The notes under the pieces: model-generated
The model's database searches: none
What the model saw: only the letters and a program-made list of their open reading frames with translations
Told to the model about the DNA's origin: nothing
Source: Varibaculum cambriense
GTDB taxonomy: Bacteria; Actinomycetota; Actinomycetes; Actinomycetales; Actinomycetaceae
Assembly (NCBI RefSeq): GCF_022133705.1
Contig: NZ_JAKNHJ010000016.1
Location: forward strand, 1-58,240
Direction: 5' to 3'
Length of the DNA: 58,240 bases
Made by a program: the position numbers and the translations under genes
In this document: piece after piece, positions 1-8,700 of the stretch
Layout: the number at the start of each line of letters is the position of its first letter
Numbering within the stretch: position 1 is the stretch's first letter

Positions 1-34
1 CGTGTGACCAGAGAAAAGATTCTCTGGTCACACG
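1..34. terminator. Perfect 15-bp hairpin at the window edge
   Basis: Positions 1-15 are the exact reverse complement of 20-34, with a 4-base loop. There is no T run on either side. It lies just downstream of the minus-strand pilin gene, so a bidirectional terminator is the simplest reading. The stem may extend beyond the window. Confidence 0.6.
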
Positions 35-70
35 ACCATGCTTGCCTTCATGATCGGATGATTATGCTAT

Positions 71-1744
71 TTAACTGTTTTGCTTGCGCCGCCAGACGAA
101 TGCGCCTGCCGCGCCGGCCATAACTAGCAAACCAACTACCGTAAAGATGGCAGTACCGATACCGCCGGTTTCAGGCAGAGTGGAACCGGAGGTGTTAGTA
201 ATGTTCATCTCGACTTTACCGTTGGAAATATCACCATCGGCAGCCTGTCCTTTACCGGGGGTGATGGTCAGAGACTCGATCTTGCCTTTACCATCATCGC
301 CCACAGTCAGGTTGGCAGCGATAACGAACTTGAAGTAGGCATCGTCCCCTGTCGGCAGGTTGTAGCCCGCAGGAGCCTTGATCTCTTTCAAGTAGTAGGT
401 GTCGGCATCCAGACCAGCGATATTGAAGACGCCACCTTCGGGGGTGGTGATTACCGTGCCCGCGTCGCCGTCAACCCATTTAACAATCTTGTTATCCTTG
501 ATCTCGGCGCTCTTGGTCTTGTCGGAGTTGTAGAGACGGAACTGCGCATCCTTTAGCTTGGTTTCGGGATTAGCAGAGTCAACCTTGGTGGTATCCAGCT
601 GGTAGGTGAAAGCCCAGACTTCGTCTTCCGGGGTTTCTCCCAAGCCATCACCATCGGTAACGTCCTTTTGATAAACAACCAGGGACTTGTTGGGGTTACC
701 CTTACCACCAATCACGGCCTGTTCGTTAACCTTCGCGGTGTATTCCACGGTGACTTCCGAGCTTGCGGTTAGGTCAACGCCCGCGGCTTTCGCTGTGGCT
801 TTCAGATCGGTGAACATAATTTCGATCTGCTTACCGCCGTTGTATTCAGCGCCGTGGGTATCATCGGTGATATCAGTGACGTTTACCGTATCCGGAGTTA
901 TTTTTTTATCTCCGATTTTTACGGTGAGATCTGTAGCGTCAAAGCCCTCCCGCAAAGTAAAGCCCTTAGAAATGAAGTCTTTGAAACCATATTTGTAGGT
1001 AGTGAAGTCCGCAATGTTGCTGGGCATAGTACCGGTCAGTTTGAAGGGAGCTTCCTGTCCCACATCGAGATCAGCGGTATCGCCCCATTTATCAGTGGAG
1101 TCTTCCTTAATCTTCTTAGTAGAAGTAGGAACCGAGCCCTTAGCCTCAACGTTGACAGTACAACCCGCGACCTTCAGAATCGGGGAAGTGAGCGCTGCAG
1201 CCTTATTATCGGTATCTTTCACCAGGTAGTAGCCGTGATCAGCTTCGCCCAAGGTTGCTTTGTAGGAGAAAGGAGCAGCCTCACCAGATTTGGTAAAGGT
1301 TTTTGCAGTCCCCGTAACATGCTTCGTGGCGATCTTGGAGAACGCGATAACCTTGGAGCTCTCCAGCTTCGATAGCTTCTCTGCTAACTGCGGAGCAGTA
1401 GTTACCGCCTTCAGCTCGTCAATGGTGCTGGTTTTTAGCTCAGCCAGCAGGGCAGCAGAATCAATCCCGGTGCCCCATTTAATATCGGTTAGTTTTCCGC
1501 CGGAAACATTACCATCAAATAGTTGATAAGCGCCGTAAGTATGGTCGCCTTCTTGTGCGGTAATAGTAATTTCCGGGGCGCAGGTCTTATCAAGGTTTTT
1601 GCCGGCAGGACGCAGAGGAGATGCCGACGCTAACTGAGCAAAGGACAGCGACAACGCTGCAATCATGCCCAGTAGCAGGAAGAGGCCAGCAAAAAGTCTA
1701 CTGAACCCCCCCCCACGTGAATAATTTCTAATAGGAGTGCCCAT
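71..1744 (-). CDS. LPETG-anchored pilin-like surface protein (SpaA/FimA type)
   Basis: The 557-residue protein is probably a major or ancillary fimbrial subunit that sortase joins to the wall. It has an N-terminal signal peptide (hydrophobic about residues 17-42), a central pilin-like region containing SLVVYQKDV, and a later Cna-B/SpaA-like domain with an E-box-like YYLKEIKAPAGY. It ends in LPETG, a hydrophobic helix and an RRKQ tail. GAGGA lies just before the ATG. No pilus sortase is next to it; the neighbour is a divergent signal peptidase I. Codons 11-13 sit on a G9 tract, so expression may be phase variable. The family is clear from the anchor and E-box; its exact place in a fibre is not. 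Confidence 0.85.
   Translation of the reverse strand: MGTPIRNYSRGGGFSRLFAGLFLLLGMIAALSLSFAQLASASPLRPAGKNLDKTCAPEITITAQEGDHTYGAYQLFDGNVSGGKLTDIKWGTGIDSAALLAELKTSTIDELKAVTTAPQLAEKLSKLESSKVIAFSKIATKHVTGTAKTFTKSGEAAPFSYKATLGEADHGYYLVKDTDNKAAALTSPILKVAGCTVNVEAKGSVPTSTKKIKEDSTDKWGDTADLDVGQEAPFKLTGTMPSNIADFTTYKYGFKDFISKGFTLREGFDATDLTVKIGDKKITPDTVNVTDITDDTHGAEYNGGKQIEIMFTDLKATAKAAGVDLTASSEVTVEYTAKVNEQAVIGGKGNPNKSLVVYQKDVTDGDGLGETPEDEVWAFTYQLDTTKVDSANPETKLKDAQFRLYNSDKTKSAEIKDNKIVKWVDGDAGTVITTPEGGVFNIAGLDADTYYLKEIKAPAGYNLPTGDDAYFKFVIAANLTVGDDGKGKIESLTITPGKGQAADGDISNGKVEMNITNTSGSTLPETGGIGTAIFTVVGLLVMAGAAGAFVWRRKQNS
1706..1714 (-). repeat. G9 homopolymer in the pilin signal region
   Basis: Nine G on the coding strand make codons 11-13 of the pilin gene. 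A change of one base would shift the frame right after the start. In this sequence the tract is in frame (ON). Confidence 0.7.
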
Positions 1745-2090
1745 TATTCCTCACTTCCCGTGCTTTCTGCACTTAAAATTTTCAAACAGGGACACAGCTG
1801 CATTAACCCTCTTAAATTAAAGCAACATGAACATGGTATCAGTTTAATATTTTTTTCGCATAGGAACCGAAGTCCCATTTGCCTGCCTCCCGCAATCTGC
1901 CAGGCTGCGCTGAACACGAATCAACTCTTGCAAGTAACTGTCAGGCTGTAAACTAAGAAATTCCTGCCCCCGCGACTAGCAATCCTTAAGTTTTAGGGGA
2001 TATTGCAGGGGCAGCAGTAAAGATGCCATACCATTACAGAAACAAGCGCTAAAGTACACTAAGAGGCAGCAAAGCAAGCGGAGGTATTTA
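1745..2090. other. Divergent intergenic region, pilin / signal peptidase
   Basis: About 345 bp between divergently transcribed genes. It should hold both promoters. It is AT-rich near 1840-1860. I see no convincing -35/-10 pair. A 63-codon ORF here has no ribosome site or recognisable content and is not called. Confidence 0.5.
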
Positions 2091-3020
2091 ATGGGCGATT
2101 TTCAACCCGCTTCTGGCCTGCCAAAACGCTCTGAACGCCGAAAACGTAGCGAAACTAGCGACATCGTTTCCTCCTACCTTAAAATCCCGACCGAGAACCC
2201 AGAGGAGAATCAAAGAGAGCCGCTGATAGAGGCAGAACCCCCAGCCAAACCCCGGCATTTTGAGCCGCGTCGCGCCCTTAAGGAGGATCCCCGCAAGCTC
2301 TCAGATAGCGAGACTGCGGCGGTGAATCATAGCCGGAAGGGGCAGGAAAATAGCGAGGAAAAGGAGTTATCGCCCGCCCCTCGTCCTCCTCAGGAAGATA
2401 AAGCCTCCCCGCAGACTGAGGCTAAGTCGACTGCTGCAAACCAGGGTCAGAGCGAAAAAATAGCCAACGCCACCTCTAAAATAAAAACCCAGTGGGAAAA
2501 GCTGCGTGCCCGCCCCGCCTTTCGCCTGCTGGTGCGGATAGCGGAAGTGATCATAGTCGTGAGCGCAGTCGGGATTCTGGTCGCGACTTTCTTTATGTCG
2601 GTGCTGCAAATCCGGGGTGAATCGATGACCCCTACCCTGCGAGACGGGGATTTGGTGGTCGCCAGTCGCCACTCCAGCTTCCAAAGCGGCGACATTATCG
2701 CTTTTTACTACAACAACAAGGTGCTGTTGAAACGGGTAATCGGGCAACCCGGTGACTGGATAGATATGCGCGAGGACGGCACTATCGTGGTCAACAAGAA
2801 GCCCCTGCGGGAAAACTATGTCAAGGGCAGCAAAATCGGGAAAACCGATATTAAATTCCCTTACCAAGTGCCCGAACACCGCTACTTCGTGCTGGGCGAT
2901 CACCGCTCCATTTCACTTGATTCCCGCACCAAAGCCATCGGTACCGTCTCCGAAGATCAGGTTGTTGGTAAAGCCATGCTAATCGTCTGGCCCCTATCCC
3001 ACTTCGGCGGGGTTCGTTAG
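2091..3020 (+). CDS. lepB: Signal peptidase I (S26A) with long cytoplasmic N-terminus
   Basis: This membrane protease cuts signal peptides from exported proteins on the outer face of the membrane. Residues 1-140 are charged, low complexity and probably cytoplasmic. One membrane helix spans about 146-170. The catalytic domain follows, with the nucleophile in RGESMTPTL (Ser about 178), the general base in LLKRVIGQPGD (Lys about 214) and the late family box GDHRSISLDSR. The Ser/Lys dyad marks the bacterial type, unlike the Ser/His SipW-type enzyme at 44508-44972. AGCGGAGG precedes the ATG. It may serve the adjacent pilin or be the housekeeping enzyme. Confidence 0.93.
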   Translation: MGDFQPASGLPKRSERRKRSETSDIVSSYLKIPTENPEENQREPLIEAEPPAKPRHFEPRRALKEDPRKLSDSETAAVNHSRKGQENSEEKELSPAPRPPQEDKASPQTEAKSTAANQGQSEKIANATSKIKTQWEKLRARPAFRLLVRIAEVIIVVSAVGILVATFFMSVLQIRGESMTPTLRDGDLVVASRHSSFQSGDIIAFYYNNKVLLKRVIGQPGDWIDMREDGTIVVNKKPLRENYVKGSKIGKTDIKFPYQVPEHRYFVLGDHRSISLDSRTKAIGTVSEDQVVGKAMLIVWPLSHFGGVR

Positions 3021-3103
3021 GGCTGCTGCTCGGGGATCAGCCTTTTCCGCCCTCACACTAAGAGTAAATACACGTAGAATTAACAGTAACCTCTGGTAGG
3101 GAC

Positions 3104-3109
3104 TATAAT
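3104..3109 (+). promoter_or_regulatory. TATAAT -10 box before the antitoxin-like pair
   Basis: A perfect TATAAT with a TTAACA about 18 bp upstream. The surrounding CTGGTA...CTATAATTA block is shared with the promoter at 22382, upstream of the paralogous antitoxin gene inside the element. Confidence 0.6.
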
Positions 3110-3145
3110 TAGTTTGCAGCATTCATCGGGGAATGGAGATAAGTC

Positions 3146-3334
3146 ATGCAACTAACCAGACGCGGAAATGTTACCAGAGCCATCCATTCCGCCGAGCTTG
3201 AAGATCAGACAGTATCTTCTGATTTCTTGGATGCTGCCAACGAATATATTAAGGGAACTATAAACGCTGACGAATTGGTCGAACGCACTAAGACTCGGAT
3301 CATGAAAAGAGATTCAGAGAGCGCAGCCAAGTGA
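3146..3334 (+). CDS. VbhA-like Fic antitoxin, orphan
   Basis: A 62-residue protein. Its core, SAELEDQTVSSDF then EYIKGTINADELVERT, matches the layout of short class I Fic antitoxins of the VbhA family: an inhibitory helix with a (S/T)xxxE(G/N) motif, then a small helical tail. Here the motif reads SAELED, so the Glu is kept and the last position is Asp. No Fic gene follows, so it is an orphan. GGAGAT lies before the ATG. Its first residues (MQL) and leader resemble those of the element's gene at 22425, which suggests one common ancestral leader. Confidence 0.6.
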   Translation: MQLTRRGNVTRAIHSAELEDQTVSSDFLDAANEYIKGTINADELVERTKTRIMKRDSESAAK

Positions 3335-3384
3335 CCAATGTTGACGGTTAGCATCCTCGCTAGAGATGTAGGTATCAGAAAAAT

Positions 3385-3639
3385 ATGCGTCCACAAGACA
3401 GAGAGCCCCAGCCGGAATCCGGTCAGGAAGATCAGCTAACCCCGTACGTTGAGGTCGCGAACTGCTCTAACCCGGCAGAAGCTGCGATTGCATTTGCTGA
3501 CGTTGCGATGAATCTTGCCGATATGCCGGTAACTGACCCTAGAACCCGCGACCTAGTCCGCCAGGTGGCAGAACAATCCCTCAGTGCCGATGAAGCAGTA
3601 AAAATTCGTTTATCCGAGATTCTGGACAAGCAACATTAG
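3385..3639 (+). CDS. Paralogue of the element's Fic antitoxin-like protein
   Basis: An 84-residue protein nearly identical, over its last 70 residues, to the 22425-22685 protein that precedes the Fic toxin (shared EDQLTPY, AAIAFADVAM, DMPVTDPRTRD, EQSLSADEAV). It resembles VbhA-type antitoxins in length and helical content, but the usual inhibitory Glu appears to be Ala (in NLADMP). No toxin follows here. The ribosome site is weak, so translation may depend on the gene upstream. An inferred role is protection against the toxin carried by the element. Confidence 0.6.
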   Translation: MRPQDREPQPESGQEDQLTPYVEVANCSNPAEAAIAFADVAMNLADMPVTDPRTRDLVRQVAEQSLSADEAVKIRLSEILDKQH

Positions 3640-3657
3640 TCGCGGCAGGGATGAGCA

Positions 3658-3942
3658 TTATGCTTGGGCAAGTGATTTGGCTAGCGTGATACGCACCAGT
3701 TCACTGGTAGTTAGTTGCTGTCTTTTCGCGGTTGCGATCAGCGCTCTTTTCATGGCTACCGGTATTTTTACCGATAGGGTTTCACTTCCCTCTCCGCTTA
3801 AAGAGCGCGGTGAGCCGTGGATGACCTGGCTCAGATTCTTTTCGCCCTCCGGGAACGTACCTTGTGCGTATTCCTGTTCCCAGGCCGCTAGCTTCTGATC
3901 GGTGATTCTTTTGCCATCTATGGCAGTAAAATCGCTCATCAT
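3658..3942 (-). CDS. RHH (CopG-like) antitoxin
   Basis: A 94-residue protein with a C-terminal ribbon-helix-helix: strand-like ETLSVKIPVAMKRAL and helix-turn-helix-like TTSELVRITLAKSL. Such proteins bind their own promoter and neutralise a partner toxin. The gene directly upstream on the same strand is the C-terminal scrap of a small protein (3949-4047), 6 bp away. This would be a toxin-first order, as in brnTA or higBA operons, with the toxin now destroyed. Two adjacent ATGs (3942, 3939) are possible starts. Confidence 0.65.
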   Translation of the reverse strand: MMSDFTAIDGKRITDQKLAAWEQEYAQGTFPEGEKNLSQVIHGSPRSLSGEGSETLSVKIPVAMKRALIATAKRQQLTTSELVRITLAKSLAQA

Positions 3943-3948
3943 TGTTCC

Positions 3949-4047
3949 TTACATCCCTAGTTCTTTAAGAAAGGCTTTGGTAGGCGGGGTCATAGCATGA
4001 AATATTCGCCACCTACCTTGGTCGTCCTCAACTGCAACCATTTGCGC
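3949..4047 (-). pseudogene. C-terminal remnant of a small toxin-like protein
   Basis: The minus strand reads about 30 codons ending RWRIFHAMTPPTKAFLKELGM and a stop, 6 bp before the RHH antitoxin start. The segment looks like the tail of a small basic TA toxin whose first part is gone. Upstream it runs straight into the first codons of a YoeB-like gene in another frame. I cannot name the toxin family. Confidence 0.45.
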
Positions 4048-4102
4048 GAGCCTGCCAGGTAAGGTAGTCATCCCAGCCCTCCTCGCTCCACACAATTCGC
4101 AT
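4028..4102 (-). pseudogene. Truncated yoeB-like toxin, N-terminal 24 codons
   Basis: An ATG 4 bp after the RelB/DinJ stop opens MRIVWSEEGWDDYLTWQ, a strong match to the start of YoeB mRNA interferases. It ends at a TGA after about 24 codons; the catalytic part is missing. The break falls where the tail of another toxin gene begins, so one deletion probably joined two toxin-antitoxin operons. Confidence 0.65.
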
Positions 4103-4106
4103 GATT

Positions 4107-4373
4107 TTATTCTTCAATCAGATCATGCGGAACCAGCTGTTTCCTGCCTGCTTCGACCTCGTCAATCGCCTTCTTGAGACGGGAAAGATTCTCTTCAGAG
4201 TAAAAGGGGTCAGCCGAGACCTCAAACGGTATCCGGCGCTCACGACCAACTTTTTTTGCAAAAATTGTGAACGCCGCACTCATGGACAATCCAAGTTCCC
4301 GGCAGGCGCTTTCCATCAGACGTTTATCGTCTGCCTTAAGTTTGAAATTGACATTAACGGTGTTGGTAGTCAT
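4107..4373 (-). CDS. RelB/DinJ family antitoxin
   Basis: An 88-residue antitoxin with the RelB/DinJ N-terminal RHH pattern (VNVNFKLKADDKRLMESACRELGLSMSAAFTIFAKKV) and an acidic C-terminal tail that would normally wrap the toxin. RHH dimers bind the operon promoter. The partner begins 4 bp downstream but is cut after 24 codons, so this is an antitoxin without a working cognate toxin here. Its AT-rich promoter region (4380-4465) holds a 12-bp inverted repeat that could be the operator. Confidence 0.8.
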   Translation of the reverse strand: MTTNTVNVNFKLKADDKRLMESACRELGLSMSAAFTIFAKKVGRERRIPFEVSADPFYSEENLSRLKKAIDEVEAGRKQLVPHDLIEE

Positions 4374-4410
4374 CTCTATCCACCCCTTTCTCTAAACTAT
4401 TTTATGAATA

Positions 4411-4464
4411 AATAAATAAAAAGACAAGAGATTTAATTTATTGTTTATGGTGTTTTTATTTATT
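4411..4464. promoter_or_regulatory. AT-rich 12-bp inverted repeat upstream of relB-like gene
   Basis: Positions 4411-4422 and 4453-4464 are exact reverse complements (AATAAATAAAAA). They lie in the promoter region of the minus-strand antitoxin. An autoregulatory operator is an inference. Confidence 0.4.
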
Positions 4465-4490
4465 AAACCAGGCTTGGGGCGTGCTTTAGG

Positions 4491-4544
4491 AATTGAAAAA
4501 CCCCGTCACCGCTGGATTGCGACCAGGACGGGGATTGGCGCGCC
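4491..4544. repeat. Fossil tRNA-Arg terminator/att scar 1
   Basis: This repeats the tRNA-Arg terminator hairpin and the first acceptor-end bases found at 9432 and 50483, with a few substitutions. Positions 4491-4525 match 5396-5430 exactly over 35 bp. It looks like the attachment scar of an earlier integration. Confidence 0.7.
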
Positions 4545-4676
4545 CAATATACGTAAGATACGCCGTTCACTTGAAAATACCAGCACAGTTAACGGATAAT
4601 GAAAGTGGTCTTTCTTAGGAAGGGCTTCCAGGAGCCGGGGGTTGTCCCCCGGCATTTCCTTAATACCAGAGGAATC

Positions 4677-5348
4677 ATGCTTGAGATTAGTGTGTTCGCA
4701 GACGAATCAGGTGAAGAAGGCTCCGAGTCTAAATACTATTTGCTGACACTGGTTTTCCATGAGCAACGCAGCGACATAGCTACTCCTATAAGGCTTTACG
4801 AGCAGGATTTGATAAATAAGAAACTTCCCGACATTCCCTTGCATGCTTCTCCTTTGATGAACGGCAAGGACGAATATAAGGGATTGGATATCCAAGAGAG
4901 AAAACGTTTGTTGCAATCATTTTTCATTATGTTGCAGCATCTCCCTATTAGATATTGGACGTTAGCTTACGAAAAAACCCAGTTCTCCAGTCACGAGAAT
5001 CTCATGGCGCGAATGCGCAGAGACCTCATTAACCTCATTTTTGACAATCTTGCATATTTTCAACAGTTCACTACCGTCAAGGTTTACTATGACGATGGAC
5101 AAAGCACTGTTACACGCGTTTTGCATGATGCGATTGAATACGCACTCTACACGAATGCCATTACCTACCGAAACGCCGGACCTAAAGAATATCGGCTGGC
5201 GCAAGCCGCTGATCTCATCTACACATTCGAGCTGACCGCAATAAAGTATTCCGCACGCGAGCAAACGAACACCGATACGAGGTTTTTCGGAGCGCTAGGA
5301 AGCTTTAAGAAAAACTATTTGAAAAAAATTAGGAAAAAACTACTCTAA
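4677..5348 (+). CDS. DUF3800 domain protein
   Basis: A protein of about 223 residues opening with ISVFADESGEEG, the acidic start typical of DUF3800. Further conserved acidic patches follow (VYYDDGQ; AQAADLIYTFE), and the C-terminus is Lys-rich. The fold is thought to be RNase H-like, and family members often sit in defence islands. AGAGGAATC precedes this ATG; an earlier in-frame ATG at 4599 has no such site. A GC hairpin (about 4635-4652) lies in the leader. The gene is enclosed by two tRNA-terminator scars, so it is probably cargo left by an earlier element. The exact reaction is unknown. Confidence 0.75.
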   Translation: MLEISVFADESGEEGSESKYYLLTLVFHEQRSDIATPIRLYEQDLINKKLPDIPLHASPLMNGKDEYKGLDIQERKRLLQSFFIMLQHLPIRYWTLAYEKTQFSSHENLMARMRRDLINLIFDNLAYFQQFTTVKVYYDDGQSTVTRVLHDAIEYALYTNAITYRNAGPKEYRLAQAADLIYTFELTAIKYSAREQTNTDTRFFGALGSFKKNYLKKIRKKLL

Positions 5349-5395
5349 GACTTCAGATATTAATTCCGTCTTTTACGTTTATGATCTGTTTTAGC

Positions 5396-5430
5396 AATTG
5401 AAAAACCCCGTCACCGCTGGATTGCGACCA
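5396..5430. repeat. Fossil tRNA-Arg terminator/att scar 2 (half)
   Basis: An exact 35-bp copy of 4491-4525, cut off in the middle of the terminator hairpin. With scar 1 it brackets the DUF3800 gene. Confidence 0.7.
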
Positions 5431-5548
5431 AGTAAGGGAGATCACGAGGTCTGGACGAAAGGTCAGATAAAATCGGTAATCGTCAGAACCAAACAACTAT
5501 TGCCGGGAGTGACAAGGAGCGTTCTTAAAACACTAGCAAGGAGTAAAA

Positions 5549-5731
5549 ATGAAAATCTCCGTTAAGGCAACTCCATGGGAGAACGGCTGGGAGTTGAAAA
5601 TAGCACCTGACCAGTACACTCAGGTTGAAAAACTAGCTGACGCGAAAAAGCAAGTTATTGACTACCTAGACACCGTAGACCCCACCCAAAACCACTCGGA
5701 TTGGGGAATTCACCTTTCACCTGAGGGATGA
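5549..5731 (+). CDS. Small HicB-like protein
   Basis: A 60-residue protein with the pattern WENGWELKI...QVEKLADAKKQVIDYL, resembling the N-terminal partial RNase H-like fold of actinobacterial HicB-type antitoxins. It lacks the C-terminal DNA-binding part of longer HicB proteins, and no HicA-like gene is adjacent. A good AAGGAG site lies 7 bp before the ATG, so it is likely expressed. It may be a short stand-alone antitoxin or a relic. Confidence 0.5.
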   Translation: MKISVKATPWENGWELKIAPDQYTQVEKLADAKKQVIDYLDTVDPTQNHSDWGIHLSPEG

Positions 5732-5757
5732 ACTCCCCAATCCCGCAGCACAGTTAG

Positions 5758-8700
5758 TTACCGCTTTTCCGCAGATTTGCGTCTACGGATAAGCAGCAAC
5801 GCGCCCGCGGTGCTGAGGGAAGCGAGAAGTGCTAACGCGGTCAGTCCCACAGAACCGGTATTAGATAATGCCGGTTTCTTCCCTGCCGTTGCCGGAGCGC
5901 TCTGACCCGGTTTAGGCGAGGAAGCACCCTCACCCGCAGGTTTAGTTTCCGGTTTACCGGTATCAGGGTTAGGGGTGGTTCCAGGCATATCTCCACCTGG
6001 CTTCGTACCGGGTTCAGTAGGATCGGTACCTGGATGCTCGTCAGCCTTCACTATCACTTTCACGGTGATGTCTTCACTGCTACCATCAGCATAAGTAACT
6101 GTGATGATTCCCTTGATTTTACCGACTGTGTCCGTGCTGGGGGTCGGCGCTTTCCACGCGAACTTCACTTTATCCAAATCGATAGGCATCTGACCGGGAG
6201 TATCCGGGAACTTAACTACATCTTTAGGCAGCGGAAGCGTATCTCCCACTGTCAGGGAAATCGGGTCAGCGAACGGCTCGTACCGTTCTTTGTCGCTCAC
6301 GCGGGTAAACCTAAATTCCCACGAGGACGTAGCGGAGGGTTTCAGGCTATAACCATCCTTTGCCCTGGCGGTTACGGTAACCGTCACCGGAGCGTTCACA
6401 TCAGCCTGATTGGGACTGACATTTACCTTTCCGGTAACTACTTTCCCGTCTACCAGGTATTCAACGCCCTCTACCTCAGGCAAGGTGTAGCTGCCGATAT
6501 ATTCATTCCCGCCTTCAGTAAAGTCTTCATCTAGACTGCTGGGGGCTTTCGGGGTCACATAGGCAGTGAAAGTCCAGGTACCAGTAACCGTTTCATCTTT
6601 AGCAATATTAGTGATGGTCTTAGGTTCCCAGCCCTTGAAGTCATAGATCCCCTTATCGGTAATCACTTGCTTCTTCCCTGGTTGAGCCAAGATCACACTG
6701 CTACCAGCAGCAATATCGGTTTGCGGGGTTGGTAGCAGCTTTTGCACGTCCTCGGGGAGGGCGTCGAAATCTTTAAAGTTATAACTGACCGTGTAGGTCT
6801 TGGGCGCGTCTTTATAGATGTTGGTAGCAAACTCGTTGGTGTTAGTTTTATACGCTAAGAAAATTGCACTCTTTAACTGTTCCACCTTTGTTTTCGTGGG
6901 CAGTTTGCTGTACCAGCCAGATGGGAGCAGGCGATTATTTTTGAGGTCGTCCTCCACAGCAGCATCCATCAACTCTTTGAGCTGAGCGTAGGTGGTAATC
7001 TGCTGGGTCTTTCCCTCCCAATTAATAGTGATTGGTTTTAGGGTATCTTTCTTAGCGATCCGCTCGGCATATTGAGCTTTTTTGAAAGCCGCCATAGTGG
7101 GGTAAGTACCGCCGCTCACCTTAGAAATAATCACGTCGTCGCTAAACTGAGTATTTTGCGCGACGTTGCCTGGTTTTAACTGATTAGACAGGTAGGGAAC
7201 CATACCCTCGTAGTAGCCGTATGCCGCAAGCATTTCCCAGCTTAGGCGCTTAGTATGGATATCTCCGCTCATCCCATTGGGATTATGGGGCGCTCCATAA
7301 ATCGGGGTAAATAGGGGAATCGCGTAGTAGCCGTTATATTTAGCGGTCCCGGTTACCTTTTGCCCCTCAACCATGAATCGGTAGGCAACCGCGTTCATAT
7401 CTACCAGGTCGTTGATTGTTTTAAGATTTTTTGCCTCATCGACAGTGATATTGTCAAACTTTTCGTTCTTGTCGACCAAGGTGGCTTTATTGAACAGCTT
7501 TGCTTTGGTGGCGTCATCTTTGGATAAAGCTACCTCAGCTTCTAAATAATCCAGGGTATAGATTAAATCCATCTGGTTGCCGTAATAGGTTTTCAAATCA
7601 TCGGGCGTCTGGAAACGATCAGGGGTTTTATTGCCGTAAGGGTTTTGATCGCTGCGGTCAAAAATTTGGTTGAGGTCGAAGTTTGCCCCTTTATCAGTGG
7701 GATCGTTCTGATGCCAAGGCTCGAACACGCCTCGAGTAATCAGTTCGGCACTCGCGCCGGAACGCTGACCATATCCCGCAAAATGAACTTGATTCGCCAT
7801 TTGGTGGGTGTGTTCATGGGCATAGGTAGTCAGCCCGCGATCATCTAGACCATTGGCTAACCAGTAGTGAATCTGCCCGCTATTGATGTCGGCCACTCCA
7901 TCTGCCTGCGTGAAAGTAAAGTAGTAGCCTAACGGTGTCATAAACTCTTTAACTCCGCTGGCAACCCCAACACCCTGTTTAGGCGACCACCGTTTTGCAG
8001 CAGAATTCTCATTCGGATTCTTAATCTGCTGGTTGTCCCATACGCGGCGGTTACCTACCAGTTGGGCGCGTTTATCCTCTTTTGCTAGGCGATACCAAAA
8101 ATCCAAATAGTCGGCTTGGCGTTCAGCAGCATATTCGACTTTGTTTTCAAAAGCTTCTAGTTCTGCATGATAGGCATCGGGATCAGCGTCTTTGAGCGCG
8201 CGATTTACATAGGTATCGGTCAGACCATACATGATGGACTCGACTGTCGAAACCACATACAGAGAGTTTTCTGACACGTTCAATAGGGCAAGTAGCTCCG
8301 CCTGACCGTTTGCTTCGCTCTTGAGCTTATCGAATACCCGATAGGGAGCAGTAGGGTTTGCCTTTGACTTCTTTTCAAAAATTACTGCTTTAGAGGTTTT
8401 CCAAAACCAATCGGCAGGTTTTTTACCGGTCTTGGCCACCTGGTCATTTAGGAAAGTCCCTAAATCGGTTTGGTCAGCTATCTTCCCACCCAAAACCTCT
8501 TTAAACAGTTTAGGAGTAGACAGCATTTTGCGCTGGTCGGCGCTCTGCTGCCCAATAGCTTTGACTACATCCAGAGGAGCGTATTCTTTCCCGAAAGCAT
8601 TATTTTCCGTCATCAGCTGGCGGGCAACCGTCGCGCCCTCTTTTATGTTGAAACCATAGTTACGTTGCAGATAGGCAGCGCCAATCAGGAAACCAGCAGT

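Noticed and set aside
1760-1951. A 63-codon ORF between pilin and signal peptidase
   Set aside because: It lies in the divergent promoter region, without a ribosome site or known content.
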